NCBI GenBank assembly: GCA_018823835.1
Contig: JAHJHT010000009.1
Span: 62,001-126,000 of the forward strand
DNA: 64,000 nucleotides
Source of the DNA: Alphaproteobacteria bacterium
Lineage (GTDB): Bacteria > Pseudomonadota > Alphaproteobacteria > Rhizobiales > Rhizobiaceae
Direction: 5' to 3'
Part shown: in pieces, positions 45,852 through 54,205 of the stretch
Layout of the letters: the number at the start of each line of letters is the position of its first letter
Numbering within the stretch: position 1 is the stretch's first letter
The notes under the pieces: model-generated
Told to the model about the DNA's origin: nothing
Database searches by the model: none
What the model saw: the letters and a program-made list of their open reading frames with translations, nothing else
Translations under genes and position numbers: made by a program

Positions 45852-46658
45852 TCACGCTAGCGCGTGCGAGTCCTGGGGTGATGTCCGGGAGGGGGTAGGG
45901 GGCGTGGCGCGGGGCTTGGTCATTTCGGAAGCCTTGAGACGGACTTCAATGTTTTGGTTCTTGCCCTGCAGACAAAAGAGCGGGTCCAAGCGAAGGTTCT
46001 TGAGAAGCCTTCCGTTGCGAAGCCTTTTTGCGAGAGGCGCTGAGTCAGCGCGTAGATGTTGGCCGAGTTGGCACAGCCTGATCCACGGCGATTTCTCGGA
46101 GGCTGCCTTCTCGAGACTCTTCGCGACTGCGTCACGGTCCTTGTTGCTCCAGGCCGGCTTGGCAGAAGGTGAAGCTTTCTTTACGGGGGCAGGCGTGTCA
46201 ATCGCTGCACCGTTCGCATTCCCGGCCGGATCCCTTTTGACCAGCTCAAAGAACTCCGTGCAGGCGGCGCGCCAGGCGCTACCGGCTGTCGCTGTGCCCA
46301 TACCGTAGACAGGGAAACCGGAGCGGTGAAGACGCAGGGCCAGCGGCGCGAAATCGCGATCGCTGGAGACGATGAGGAAGCTGCCGAAACGCCTTTCCGC
46401 GAGCAGGTCCATGGCGCGGATCGTCAGGGTGATATCGGCCGAGTTCTTGCCCGCGCCAGCCGATATCTGAAAGATGGTCTCCAACGCACCTTCAGAAGCG
46501 AGTTCTGCCCATCGAGACAGCTTTCCCGCCGAAAAATCGCCGACCACGCAGCGGGCCAGCGGCTCGCCTAGACGCTTCGCATGTTCCATGATCGTCGGCA
46601 TGTGGCTCGCGGAGACATTCTCGCCGTCGATCAGCACTGCCAGGGGGAGCTTGTCCAT
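45852..46658 (-). CDS. NYN-domain protein (LabA/PIN-like RNase) with C-terminal OST-HTH/LOTUS-like domain
   Basis: A 268-residue protein. The first 155 residues form a NYN/PIN-like nuclease domain: LAVLIDGENV with Asp11, NSADITLTIRAMDLL and IVSSDRDFAPLALRL give the conserved acidic residues for metal binding. A linker rich in Pro, Ala and Lys leads to residues 190-240 (EKSPWIRLCQLGQHL, LRLDPLFCL), which look like an OST-HTH/LOTUS RNA-binding domain. It is therefore a likely RNA-processing or RNA-decay factor. The GC content looks lower than in the neighbours. It is not known to relate to the pyrimidine genes around it. The start is ATG 46658. Confidence 0.82.
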   Translation of the reverse strand: MDKLPLAVLIDGENVSASHMPTIMEHAKRLGEPLARCVVGDFSAGKLSRWAELASEGALETIFQISAGAGKNSADITLTIRAMDLLAERRFGSFLIVSSDRDFAPLALRLHRSGFPVYGMGTATAGSAWRAACTEFFELVKRDPAGNANGAAIDTPAPVKKASPSAKPAWSNKDRDAVAKSLEKAASEKSPWIRLCQLGQHLRADSAPLAKRLRNGRLLKNLRLDPLFCLQGKNQNIEVRLKASEMTKPRATPPTPSRTSPQDSHALA

Positions 46659-46747
46659 GCACCGGTCCCTTTTGCGTGCGGACCCTAATGCCAAGGTTTG
46701 AATTTCGCGTTTTCGAGACGTGGTGAAATTGAACGAATTCGGGCCCG

Positions 46748-47383
46748 TCAGCGCGGAGGAACCAACCCGGTCAGGAACAGTTGCTCGAGGTAGCGCGCGG
46801 CGTCCTCGAAGCGGCCGTCGCCGCCGCGGTCGGGGCCCAGCACGGCGCGGACCTGCACGTCGAAATCGGCATAGTGCTGGGTGGTCGCCCAGATCGAGAA
46901 GAGGAGATGGCGCGGGTCGGTGGCAGTGATGCGGCCGGCGCGCATCCAGCCCTTGATGATCTCGGCTTTCTCGTCGACCAGGCTCTTCAGCTCGCCTTCG
47001 AGCATCGGCATGATGCGCGGTGCGCCCTGGAGGATCTCGTTGGCGAAGAGCCGGCTTTCGCGTGGATAGTCGCGCGCCATCTCCAGCTTGCGGCGGATGT
47101 AGCTGCGGATCTCGGTGACCGGGTCGCCGACATCGTCGATCTCGCGAAGCGGCGCCAGCCAGGTGTCGAGCAGGCGCCGCATCAGCGTCTCGTGAATGTC
47201 TTCCTTGCGGCGGAAATAATAGAGCAGGTTGGGCTTCGACATGCCCGCCGCCTCGGCGATCTGGTCGATGGTCGAGCCGCGGAAGCCATGCGTGGAGAAG
47301 ACGTCGAGCGCTGCCTCGAGGATGAGGTCGCGCTTTTCACGCTGGATGCGGGTGCGGCGTGGGGCAGGGGCGTCCATGGTCAT
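46748..47383 (-). CDS. rutR: TetR-family regulator of pyrimidine catabolism (RutR-like)
   Basis: A 211-residue TetR-type repressor with clear resemblance to E. coli RutR along its whole length: GMSKPNLLYYFRRKEDI in the helix-turn-helix, then LDTWLAPL, KLEMARDYPRESRLFANEIL and SIWATTQHYADFDVQV in the ligand domain. E. coli RutR senses uracil or thymine and controls pyrimidine genes. ATG 47383 is preceded by GCGGAA; an upstream ATG at 47407 is possible. It is divergent from the aminotransferase gene, and a RutR-like operator lies between them. Confidence 0.9.
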   Translation of the reverse strand: MTMDAPAPRRTRIQREKRDLILEAALDVFSTHGFRGSTIDQIAEAAGMSKPNLLYYFRRKEDIHETLMRRLLDTWLAPLREIDDVGDPVTEIRSYIRRKLEMARDYPRESRLFANEILQGAPRIMPMLEGELKSLVDEKAEIIKGWMRAGRITATDPRHLLFSIWATTQHYADFDVQVRAVLGPDRGGDGRFEDAARYLEQLFLTGLVPPR

Positions 47384-47522
47384 CGCGTTCCGCTGCGAGC
47401 GCTCCATGACGCCTGGCCGTGGCCCAATGGGCTGGACCAGTTTTTATCGACCTGTGGAGCGGGTTCGCAGGGCTTCATTTCCGCTAGTAATCCCTTGACC
47501 GCCTCTCTGGCGGTGCTAACGT

Positions 47523-47538
47523 TTGTCCATCCGGTCAA
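47523..47538 (+). promoter_or_regulatory. RutR-like operator upstream of the beta-alanine aminotransferase gene
   Basis: TTGTCCATCCGGTCAA matches the RutR consensus TTGACCA-N2-TGGTCAA at 12 of 14 defined positions. It lies 77 bp upstream of the aminotransferase ATG and in the shared region with the divergent rutR gene. A TTGACC at 47495-47500 just before it could be the -35 of the aminotransferase promoter. Confidence 0.6.
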
Positions 47539-47614
47539 AAATTTGCGTAGCATGAAAAGGCCGCAAAGACCAAGCGTTGGCCGTATCGTAACAAGACTGA
47601 AGGGAAGCTTGGTC

Positions 47615-48943
47615 ATGTCCAACCGGCTGAAAGTCACGCCGAACGATCTCAGTGCATTCTGGATGCCGTTCACCTCGAACCGGCAGTTCAAGCAGGCGCC
47701 GCGCATGCTGGCCGCCGCCAAGGACATGCACTACACGACAACCGACGGTCGACAGGTGCTCGATGGCACCGCGGGCCTGTGGTGCGTCAATGCCGGCCAC
47801 TGCCGGCCGAAGATCACCGAGGCGATCCAGCAGCAGGCAGCCGAGCTCGATTATGCCCCGGCCTTCCAGATGGGCCACCCCAACGCCTTCGAACTGGCCA
47901 ACCGGCTGGTCGACCTGGCGCCCGAGGGGCTCGACCACGTCTTCTATACCAATTCCGGTTCCGAATCCGTCGAGACGGCGCTCAAGATCGCGCTCGCCTA
48001 CCAGCGCGTGAAGGGCGAGGGCTCGCGCACCCGCCTGATCGGCCGCGAGCGCGGCTATCACGGCGTCAATTTCGGTGGCATCTCGGTCGGCGGCATCGTT
48101 ACCAACCGCAAGATGTTCGGCACGCTCTTGGCCGGCGTCGACCACATGCCGCACACGCACAACCTGGCCAAGAACGCCTTCACGCGCGGCGAGCCGGAGC
48201 ATGGCGCCGAGCTTGCCGACGAGTTGGAGCGCATCGTCACGCTGCACGACGCCTCGACGATCGCGGCCGTCATCGTCGAGCCGGTTGCCGGCTCGACCGG
48301 CGTGCTGATCCCGCCGAAGGGCTATCTGCAGAAGCTGCGCGATATCTGCACCAAGCACGGCATTTTGCTGATCTTCGACGAGGTCATCACCGGCTTCGGC
48401 CGCCTCGGAACACCGTTCGCCTCAGACTATTTCGGCGTAACGCCCGACATCATCACCACCGCCAAGGGCGTCTCCAACGGCGTCATCCCGATGGGCGCGG
48501 TGTTCGTGAAGAAGGAAATCCACGACGCCTTCATGACCGGGCCCGAGCACATGATCGAGCTGTTCCACGGCTACACCTATTCGGGCAACCCGATCGCCTG
48601 CGCGGCCGCACTCGGCACGCTCGACACCTACAAGGAAGAGGGGCTGCTGACGCGCGGCGCCGAGCTCGCGCCCTACTGGGAGGACGCGCTGCACTCGCTG
48701 AAGGGCGAGCCGCATGTCATCGACATCCGCAACATCGGCCTGATCGGCGCAATCGAGCTTCAGCCGATTGCCGGCAGCCCGACCAAGCGCGCCTTCTCGG
48801 CCTTCGTGAAGGCGTTCGAGAACGGGGCGCTGATCCGCACCACGGGTGACATCATCGCGCTGTCGCCACCGCTGATCATCTCGAAGGCGCAGATAGACGA
48901 GCTGATCGACCAGGTGCGCAAAGTTCTTCGCGCGATCGACTAG
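47615..48943 (+). CDS. Omega-amino acid:pyruvate aminotransferase (beta-alanine transaminase)
   Basis: A 442-residue class III PLP aminotransferase. The features are YTNSGSESVETALKIA (PLP phosphate binding, near 111-126), ERGYHG, the metal-type FDEVITGFGR with Asp255, and the Schiff-base Lys284 in TTAKGVSNGV. It resembles beta-alanine:pyruvate transaminases, which convert beta-alanine or 3-aminoisobutyrate to (methyl)malonate semialdehyde, the last step before the acetyl- or propionyl-CoA branch. Its place between rutR and the carbamoyl-amidohydrolase gene fits pyrimidine degradation. ATG 47615 has AGGGAAG upstream. Confidence 0.93.
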   Translation: MSNRLKVTPNDLSAFWMPFTSNRQFKQAPRMLAAAKDMHYTTTDGRQVLDGTAGLWCVNAGHCRPKITEAIQQQAAELDYAPAFQMGHPNAFELANRLVDLAPEGLDHVFYTNSGSESVETALKIALAYQRVKGEGSRTRLIGRERGYHGVNFGGISVGGIVTNRKMFGTLLAGVDHMPHTHNLAKNAFTRGEPEHGAELADELERIVTLHDASTIAAVIVEPVAGSTGVLIPPKGYLQKLRDICTKHGILLIFDEVITGFGRLGTPFASDYFGVTPDIITTAKGVSNGVIPMGAVFVKKEIHDAFMTGPEHMIELFHGYTYSGNPIACAAALGTLDTYKEEGLLTRGAELAPYWEDALHSLKGEPHVIDIRNIGLIGAIELQPIAGSPTKRAFSAFVKAFENGALIRTTGDIIALSPPLIISKAQIDELIDQVRKVLRAID

Positions 48944-48955
48944 GAAAGGGCAGGC

Positions 48956-50206
48956 ATGGCGGCTCCAGGAGAGAATCTCAGAATCAATTCAGAGCGTTTG
49001 TGGGATTCGCTCATGGAGATGGCGAAGATCGGTCCCGGCATTGCCGGCGGCAACAATCGCCAGACGCTGACCGACGAGGACGGCGAAGGGCGCAAGCTCT
49101 TCGAAACATGGTGCAAGGCGGCCGGGCTCGAGATGGGGCTCGACCAGATGGGAACCATGTTCGCCCGTCGCGAGGGTACGGACCCGGATGCGCTGCCGGT
49201 CTATGTCGGCAGCCATCTCGACACGCAGCCGACCGGCGGCAAGTATGACGGCGTGCTCGGCGTGCTTGCCGGACTCGAAATCGTGCGCTCGCTGAACGAT
49301 CTCGACATCAAGACCAGGCATCCGATCGTTGTCACCAACTGGACGAACGAGGAAGGCACGCGCTTTGCGCCGGCGATGCTGGCGTCGGGCGTGTTTGCCG
49401 GCGTGCACGAGCAGGACTGGGCTTACGAGCGCAAGGACAAGGCGGGCAAGAGTTTTGGCGACGAGCTGGCCCGCATCGGCTGGAAGGGCGAGGAGGAAGT
49501 CGGCGCGCGCAAGATGCACGCCTTCTTCGAACTGCATATCGAGCAAGGCCCGATCCTCGAGGACGAGGGCATCGATATCGGCGTGGTGACGCACGGCCAG
49601 GGCCTGAAATGGCTGCAGGTGACGCTGACCGGCAAGGAGAGCCACACCGGCTCGACGCCGATGCCCAAGCGCCGCAATGCCGGGCTTGGGATGGCGCGGG
49701 TGACCGAGTTGGTGCACGAGATCGCCATGGACTACCAGCCGGACGCGGTCGGTGCGATCGGCCACATGGAGGTCTATCCCAACTCGCGCAACATCATCGC
49801 CGGCCGCACTGTCTTTACCGTCGACATCCGCTCGCCGGAAAAGGAAGTGCTCGACGCCATGGACGGGCGCATCCGCGAAGGCATCGAGACGATCTGCGAG
49901 GCACTCGATATTTCCTTCGAGATCGAGCAGGTCGGCCATTTCGATCCCGTCACCTTCGACCCGGGCTGCGTCAAGGCTGTTCGCGACGCCGCCGAGCGGC
50001 TCGGCTATTCACACCGCAACCTCGTCTCGGGCGCCGGGCACGACGCCTGCTGGATCAACCGCGTCGCGCCGACCGCCATGGTGATGTGCCCCTGTGTCGA
50101 CGGGCTCAGCCACAACGAGGCCGAGGAAATCTACCCCGAATGGGCCTCGGCCGGCGCCGACGTGCTGTTCCACGCGGTGGTGGAGACGGCGGGGATCGTG
50201 GAGTGA
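48956..50206 (+). CDS. M20-family N-carbamoyl-beta-alanine amidohydrolase
   Basis: A 416-residue zinc hydrolase of the HyuC/AmaB type. The metal-binding segments are YVGSHLDTQPTGGKYDG (near 80-97), TNWTNEEGTRF, ELHIEQGP and SGAGHDACW near 360. This family hydrolyses N-carbamoyl-beta-alanine or N-carbamoyl-amino acids with release of ammonia and CO2. Position one gene after the aminotransferase and before the dihydropyrimidinase makes the third step of pyrimidine catabolism the best assignment. It starts 12 bp after the aminotransferase stop. Confidence 0.92.
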   Translation: MAAPGENLRINSERLWDSLMEMAKIGPGIAGGNNRQTLTDEDGEGRKLFETWCKAAGLEMGLDQMGTMFARREGTDPDALPVYVGSHLDTQPTGGKYDGVLGVLAGLEIVRSLNDLDIKTRHPIVVTNWTNEEGTRFAPAMLASGVFAGVHEQDWAYERKDKAGKSFGDELARIGWKGEEEVGARKMHAFFELHIEQGPILEDEGIDIGVVTHGQGLKWLQVTLTGKESHTGSTPMPKRRNAGLGMARVTELVHEIAMDYQPDAVGAIGHMEVYPNSRNIIAGRTVFTVDIRSPEKEVLDAMDGRIREGIETICEALDISFEIEQVGHFDPVTFDPGCVKAVRDAAERLGYSHRNLVSGAGHDACWINRVAPTAMVMCPCVDGLSHNEAEEIYPEWASAGADVLFHAVVETAGIVE

Positions 50207-50346
50207 GGCTGCAACGCTGGCAACGGGGTTGATCCGATGAGTTCTCGCAGGACCTGCACCCCTAACTGCTTCCCTCAAGGGGGAGGGGGAAGCGGAAGAC
50301 GTTCTGTTCAACGCTTTGAGCGAGACGGCGGGGATCGCGGAGTGAG
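50162..50346 (+). repeat. Imperfect direct repeat of the amidohydrolase 3' end (139-bp offset)
   Basis: The last 46 bases around the amidohydrolase stop (50162-50207) recur at 50301-50346 with 38 identities and no gap. The second copy encodes the same kind of C-terminus in frame (VLFNALSETAGIAE then stop). A hairpin lies in between. It looks like a remnant of a tandem duplicate of the gene end. Confidence 0.7.
50255..50300. repeat. Short RIME-like hairpin
   Basis: GCTTCCC (50268-50274) and GGGAAGC (50287-50293) pair around TCAAGGGGGAGG. The CTCAAGGGGGAG core recalls the CAAGGGGGGAG of the element at 36691-36830. It sits between the two copies of the duplicated gene end. Confidence 0.4.
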
Positions 50347-50349
50347 CCG

Positions 50350-50985
50350 ATGACGTCCGCGACGATGCTGGCCTTCGCGGCGATGGCCGCGCTGCTCATC
50401 ATGTCGCCGGGTCCTAACGGCGTGCTGATTGCCAAGACCGTGCCGACATCGGGCAGGGCGGCAGGCTTTGCCAATATCGGCGGCTTCGTCGTAGCGTTCT
50501 TCGTGCACGGCACTTTCGCGATCTTCGGGTTGTCGATGTTGCTGCTGCAGTCGGCCAATCTGTTTACGGCGGTGAAATTCGCGGGCGCTGGCTATCTCGT
50601 CTGGATCGGGGTCAAGGCATTGCGCGACGCGTGGCGCGGCATGCCGGCTGCCCTGACGCAGGTGGCGCCGGCGCGCCGGCGCCGCACCCTGGTGAAGGCG
50701 CTCGGCGAAGGGTTTCTCACCAATGCCCTCAACCCCAAGGTGGCAATGTTCTACATCGCCGCCTTTCCGCAATTTGTACCGCCCGACAACGTATCACCGC
50801 TGGCTGCCTATGCGCTGGTGGCGGTGCATGCTGCGCTCAACGTCGCGTGGTTCGGGCCGATGGTGCTCCTGTTCGGCCGGCTGTCGACACTGGCGCGCAG
50901 CGGCCGCATGCAGCGGGCAATCAAGGGGTTGACCGGCGTCGTCTTCGTCGGCTTTGGCATCAAGCTGGCCACGCTCAGGCCCTGA
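50350..50985 (+). CDS. LysE/RhtB family exporter
   Basis: A 211-residue inner-membrane protein with about six helices and the family motif MSPGPNGVLIAKT (residues 18-30), then YLVWIGVKALRDAW and NALNPKVAMFYIAAFPQF. LysE-type proteins export amino acids or related small molecules; in this cluster beta-amino acids or their derivatives are possible but unproved. It starts just after the duplicated amidohydrolase end and precedes the dihydropyrimidinase gene by 18 bp. Confidence 0.9.
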   Translation: MTSATMLAFAAMAALLIMSPGPNGVLIAKTVPTSGRAAGFANIGGFVVAFFVHGTFAIFGLSMLLLQSANLFTAVKFAGAGYLVWIGVKALRDAWRGMPAALTQVAPARRRRTLVKALGEGFLTNALNPKVAMFYIAAFPQFVPPDNVSPLAAYALVAVHAALNVAWFGPMVLLFGRLSTLARSGRMQRAIKGLTGVVFVGFGIKLATLRP

Positions 50986-51003
50986 ATTTTCTGGAGGTAG
51001 TTC

Positions 51004-52452
51004 ATGTCAAAGGTCTTCAAGAACGGAACCGTCGTTACCGCCGACCGCACCTGGAAGGCCGACGTGCTGGTCAAGCACGGCAAGATCGTGGCGATCGGCC
51101 CCGACCTGCACGGCGACCACGAGTTCGACGCCACGGGCTGCTACATCATGCCGGGCGGCATCGACCCGCACACGCATCTAGAGATGCCGTTCATGGGCAC
51201 CTATTCGGCCGACGATTTCGAGAGCGGCACGCGCGCCGCACTTTCCGGCGGCACGACGATGGTGGTCGATTTCTGCCTGCCGGCGCCCGGCCAATCGCTG
51301 CTCGAGGCGCTGCAGATGTGGGACAACAAGACCTCCAAGGCGGCCTGCGACTTCTCCTTCCACATGGCCATCACCTGGTGGGGCGAGCAGGTGTTCAACG
51401 AGATGGCGACGGTGGTCGACAAGGGCATCACCTCGTTCAAGCACTTCATGGCCTACAAGGGCGCGCTGATGGTCGACGACGACGAGATGTATTCGTCATT
51501 CCAGCGCTGTGCCGCACTCGGTGCGCTGCCGCTGGTGCATGCCGAGAACGGCGACGTGGTGGCGCAGCTGCAGCAGAAGCTGATGGCGGCCGGCAATGAC
51601 GGGCCCGAGGCGCATGCCTATTCGCGGCCGCCGGAAGTGGAGGGCGAAGCGACCAACCGGGCGATCATGATCGCCGACATGGCGGGCACGCCGCTCTACG
51701 TGGTGCACACCTCCTGCGAGCAGGCGCACGAGGCGATCCGCCGGGCGCGGCAGAAGGGCATGCGCGTCTATGGCGAGCCGCTGATCCAGCACCTTGTGCT
51801 CGACGAGAGCGAATACGCCAATCCCGACTGGGACCATGCGGCGCGCCGCGTGATGAGCCCGCCCTTCCGCAACAAGCTGCATCAGGATTCGCTTTGGGCC
51901 GGCCTGCAGGCGGGTTCGCTGCAGGTGGTAGCGACCGACCATTGCGCCTTCACCACCAAGCAGAAGCGTACCGGCGTCGGGGATTTCACCAAGATTCCGA
52001 ACGGTACGGGCGGTCTAGAGGACCGCATGCCGGTGCTGTGGACCAAGGGCGTCAACACCGGGCGTCTGACGATGAACGAATTCGTCGCCGTGACCTCGAC
52101 CAACATCGCCAAGATCCTCAACATGTATCCGAAGAAGGGCGCCATCGTCGAAGGCGCGGATGCCGACCTGGTGGTCTGGGATCCCAAGCGCAAGAAGACG
52201 ATCTCGGCCAAGAGCCAGCAATCGGTGATCGACTACAACGTGTTCGAGGGCATCGAGGTGACCGGCCTGCCGCGCTTCGTGCTGTCGCGCGGCGAACTGG
52301 TGATCCAGGAGGGCGACGTGCATACCAATCCGGGGCACGGCGAGTTCGTGGCGCGCGAGCCGCATGGCGCGGTCAACCGCGCGCTGTCGACCTGGAAGGA
52401 AGTGGTTGCGCCGCGCAAGGTCGAGCGCAGCGGCATCCCGGCGGGCGTCTGA
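51004..52452 (+). CDS. hydA: Dihydropyrimidinase (D-hydantoinase)
   Basis: A 482-residue cyclic amidase with the amidohydrolase barrel. Zinc ligands are His57 and His59 (GGIDPHTHLEMPF), the carboxylated lysine is probably Lys152 (HFMAYKG), and later ligands are in VHAENGD and VVHTSCEQAH with Asp in ATDHCAF. It opens dihydrouracil or dihydrothymine to N-carbamoyl-beta-amino acids, the second step of the pathway. GGAGGTAGTTC precedes the ATG. The ABC importer operon follows after seven bases. Confidence 0.95.
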   Translation: MSKVFKNGTVVTADRTWKADVLVKHGKIVAIGPDLHGDHEFDATGCYIMPGGIDPHTHLEMPFMGTYSADDFESGTRAALSGGTTMVVDFCLPAPGQSLLEALQMWDNKTSKAACDFSFHMAITWWGEQVFNEMATVVDKGITSFKHFMAYKGALMVDDDEMYSSFQRCAALGALPLVHAENGDVVAQLQQKLMAAGNDGPEAHAYSRPPEVEGEATNRAIMIADMAGTPLYVVHTSCEQAHEAIRRARQKGMRVYGEPLIQHLVLDESEYANPDWDHAARRVMSPPFRNKLHQDSLWAGLQAGSLQVVATDHCAFTTKQKRTGVGDFTKIPNGTGGLEDRMPVLWTKGVNTGRLTMNEFVAVTSTNIAKILNMYPKKGAIVEGADADLVVWDPKRKKTISAKSQQSVIDYNVFEGIEVTGLPRFVLSRGELVIQEGDVHTNPGHGEFVAREPHGAVNRALSTWKEVVAPRKVERSGIPAGV

Positions 52453-52459
52453 CCAGCGC

Positions 52460-53287
52460 ATGACACTATCCGGGGAGACCGAAACGCAAGCAATCAGCCA
52501 GCCGGCCGGCCCGGCCGTCGTCGAGGCGACAAAGCTCGGCCTGACCTTCGAGACCGGCGACGGGCCGGTGCGGGCGCTGTCGGACGTCGACCTGTCGATC
52601 GGCAAGGGCGAGTTCGTCTCCTTCATCGGGCCATCGGGCTGCGGCAAGACGACGTTCCTGCGTGTCATCGCCGATCTCGAGCAGCCGAGCGAGGGCACGA
52701 TCACGGTCAACGGCATGAGCCCGCGCGAGGCGCGCGAGGCGCGCGCCTACGGCTACGTGTTCCAGGCGGCGGCGCTGTTTCCGTGGCGCACGATCGACCG
52801 CAATGTCGCGCTGCCGCTGGAGATCATGGGCGTGTCCAAGGCCGAGCAGGCCGAGCGCATCAAGCGCACCATGGACCTCGTCAACCTGACCGGCTTCGGC
52901 AACAAGTATCCGTGGCAGCTGTCGGGCGGCATGCAGCAGCGCGCCTCGATCGCCCGGGCGCTGGCCTTCGACGCCGACCTGCTCTTGATGGACGAGCCGT
53001 TCGGCGCGCTTGACGAGATCGTGCGCGACCATCTCAACGAGCAGCTGCTGGAACTGTGGGCGCGTACGACCAAGACGATCTGCTTCGTCACCCATTCGAT
53101 CCCCGAGGCGGTGTACCTGTCGACGCGCATCGTGGTGATGTCGCCCAGGCCCGGCCGGGTGACCGACGTGATCGAGTCGACGCTGCCGAAGGAGCGCCCG
53201 CTCGACATTCGCGAGACGCCGGAATTCCTGGCGATTGCGGCGCGCGTGCGCGACGGGCTGCGGGCCGGGCACAGCTATGATGAATGA
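52460..53287 (+). CDS. ABC transporter ATP-binding protein (NitT/TauT type)
   Basis: A 275-residue ATPase: Walker A GPSGCGKT (57-64), signature LSGGMQQR from 154, Walker B DLLLMDEPFGALD near 173 and H-loop FVTHSIPEA. The type matches NitT/TauT/nucleobase-precursor importers. It begins seven bases after the dihydropyrimidinase gene and heads a set of two permeases and one THI5/NMT1-like binding protein, which is most simply a pyrimidine or hydantoin importer in this setting. Confidence 0.93.
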   Translation: MTLSGETETQAISQPAGPAVVEATKLGLTFETGDGPVRALSDVDLSIGKGEFVSFIGPSGCGKTTFLRVIADLEQPSEGTITVNGMSPREAREARAYGYVFQAAALFPWRTIDRNVALPLEIMGVSKAEQAERIKRTMDLVNLTGFGNKYPWQLSGGMQQRASIARALAFDADLLLMDEPFGALDEIVRDHLNEQLLELWARTTKTICFVTHSIPEAVYLSTRIVVMSPRPGRVTDVIESTLPKERPLDIRETPEFLAIAARVRDGLRAGHSYDE

Positions 53288-53326
53288 GGGGCAGACAGTT
53301 GCCGGGCGGGCAGCGGGAGCCCACTG

Positions 53327-54205
53327 ATGGAGCGGGCGCGCGACAAGTTTCTGCCTGTGACGATCATCCTCGCGGCGCTGGTGGTCGTCTGGTATGTCGG
53401 CGCGGTGATGCTGAATGCGCCGTTCCAGCGCGATCTGGACCGGCGCGGCGACGTCACGCGAAGCACGATGGATTTCGTCGGGGCAACCCTGTCGCAGCCC
53501 AAGCCGACGCTGCCGGCGCCACACCAGGTGGCGCGGAACTTCTTCGAGAACACGTTCCTGCGGAAAGTCTCCAGCAATCGCAGCCTCGTCTACCACGCCT
53601 GGATCACGCTCTCCTCGACGCTGCTGGGCTTCGCCTTCGGCACAGCGCTCGGCATCGCGATTGCCGTCGGCATCGTGCATTTCATCTCGCTCGACCGCAG
53701 CCTGATGCCGTGGATCATCGCTTCGCAGACAATCCCCATCCTCGCCATCGCGCCGATGGTGATCGTCGTCTTCGCGGCCATCGGCGTAACCGGCATCATC
53801 CCCAAGGCGCTGATCTCGACCTACCTGTCGTTCTTCCCAGTGGTGGTGGGCATGGTGAAGGGGCTGCGCTCGCCGGAACTGACGCATCTCGACCTGATGC
53901 ATACCTATAACGCCAGCTCGGCGCAGACCTTCTGGAAGCTCAGAGTGCCGGCCTCGGTGCCGTTCCTGTTTGCCTCGATGAAGGTCGGCGTGGCGGCGAG
54001 CCTGGTGGGCGCCATCGTCGCCGAACTGCCAACGGGTGCGGTCGCCGGAATCGGCGCGAAACTGCTGTCGGGCTCCTACTACAGCCAGTCGATCGACATG
54101 TGGGCGGCTCTGGTCGCCGGCTCGGTGGTGGCGGTGATCCTCGTCACGCTGGTCGGACTGGCCGGCCGGATCACCGAGAAGATGATGGGAGCGCGGCCGG
54201 CATGA
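53327..54205 (+). CDS. ABC transporter permease (NitT/TauT type)
   Basis: A 292-residue inner-membrane permease with one N-terminal helix (LPVTIILAALVVVWYVGAV) and the BPD_transp_1 core of five helices. The EAA-like coupling loop is THLDLMHTYNASSAQTFWKL near residues 180-200. GCGGGAGC lies upstream of ATG 53327. Its stop overlaps the ATG of the second permease by four bases (ATGA). Confidence 0.92.
   Translation: MERARDKFLPVTIILAALVVVWYVGAVMLNAPFQRDLDRRGDVTRSTMDFVGATLSQPKPTLPAPHQVARNFFENTFLRKVSSNRSLVYHAWITLSSTLLGFAFGTALGIAIAVGIVHFISLDRSLMPWIIASQTIPILAIAPMVIVVFAAIGVTGIIPKALISTYLSFFPVVVGMVKGLRSPELTHLDLMHTYNASSAQTFWKLRVPASVPFLFASMKVGVAASLVGAIVAELPTGAVAGIGAKLLSGSYYSQSIDMWAALVAGSVVAVILVTLVGLAGRITEKMMGARPA

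Noticed and set aside
45652..45855. Short minus-strand frame starting at a GTG that overlaps the NYN stop
   Set aside because: It has no family resemblance, a poor ribosome binding site and an Arg-rich end; the overlap alone is not enough.
46781..47614. N-terminal extension of the aminotransferase frame upstream of 47615
   Set aside because: It runs through the antisense of rutR; the ATG at 47615 has a ribosome binding site and gives the family's normal length.
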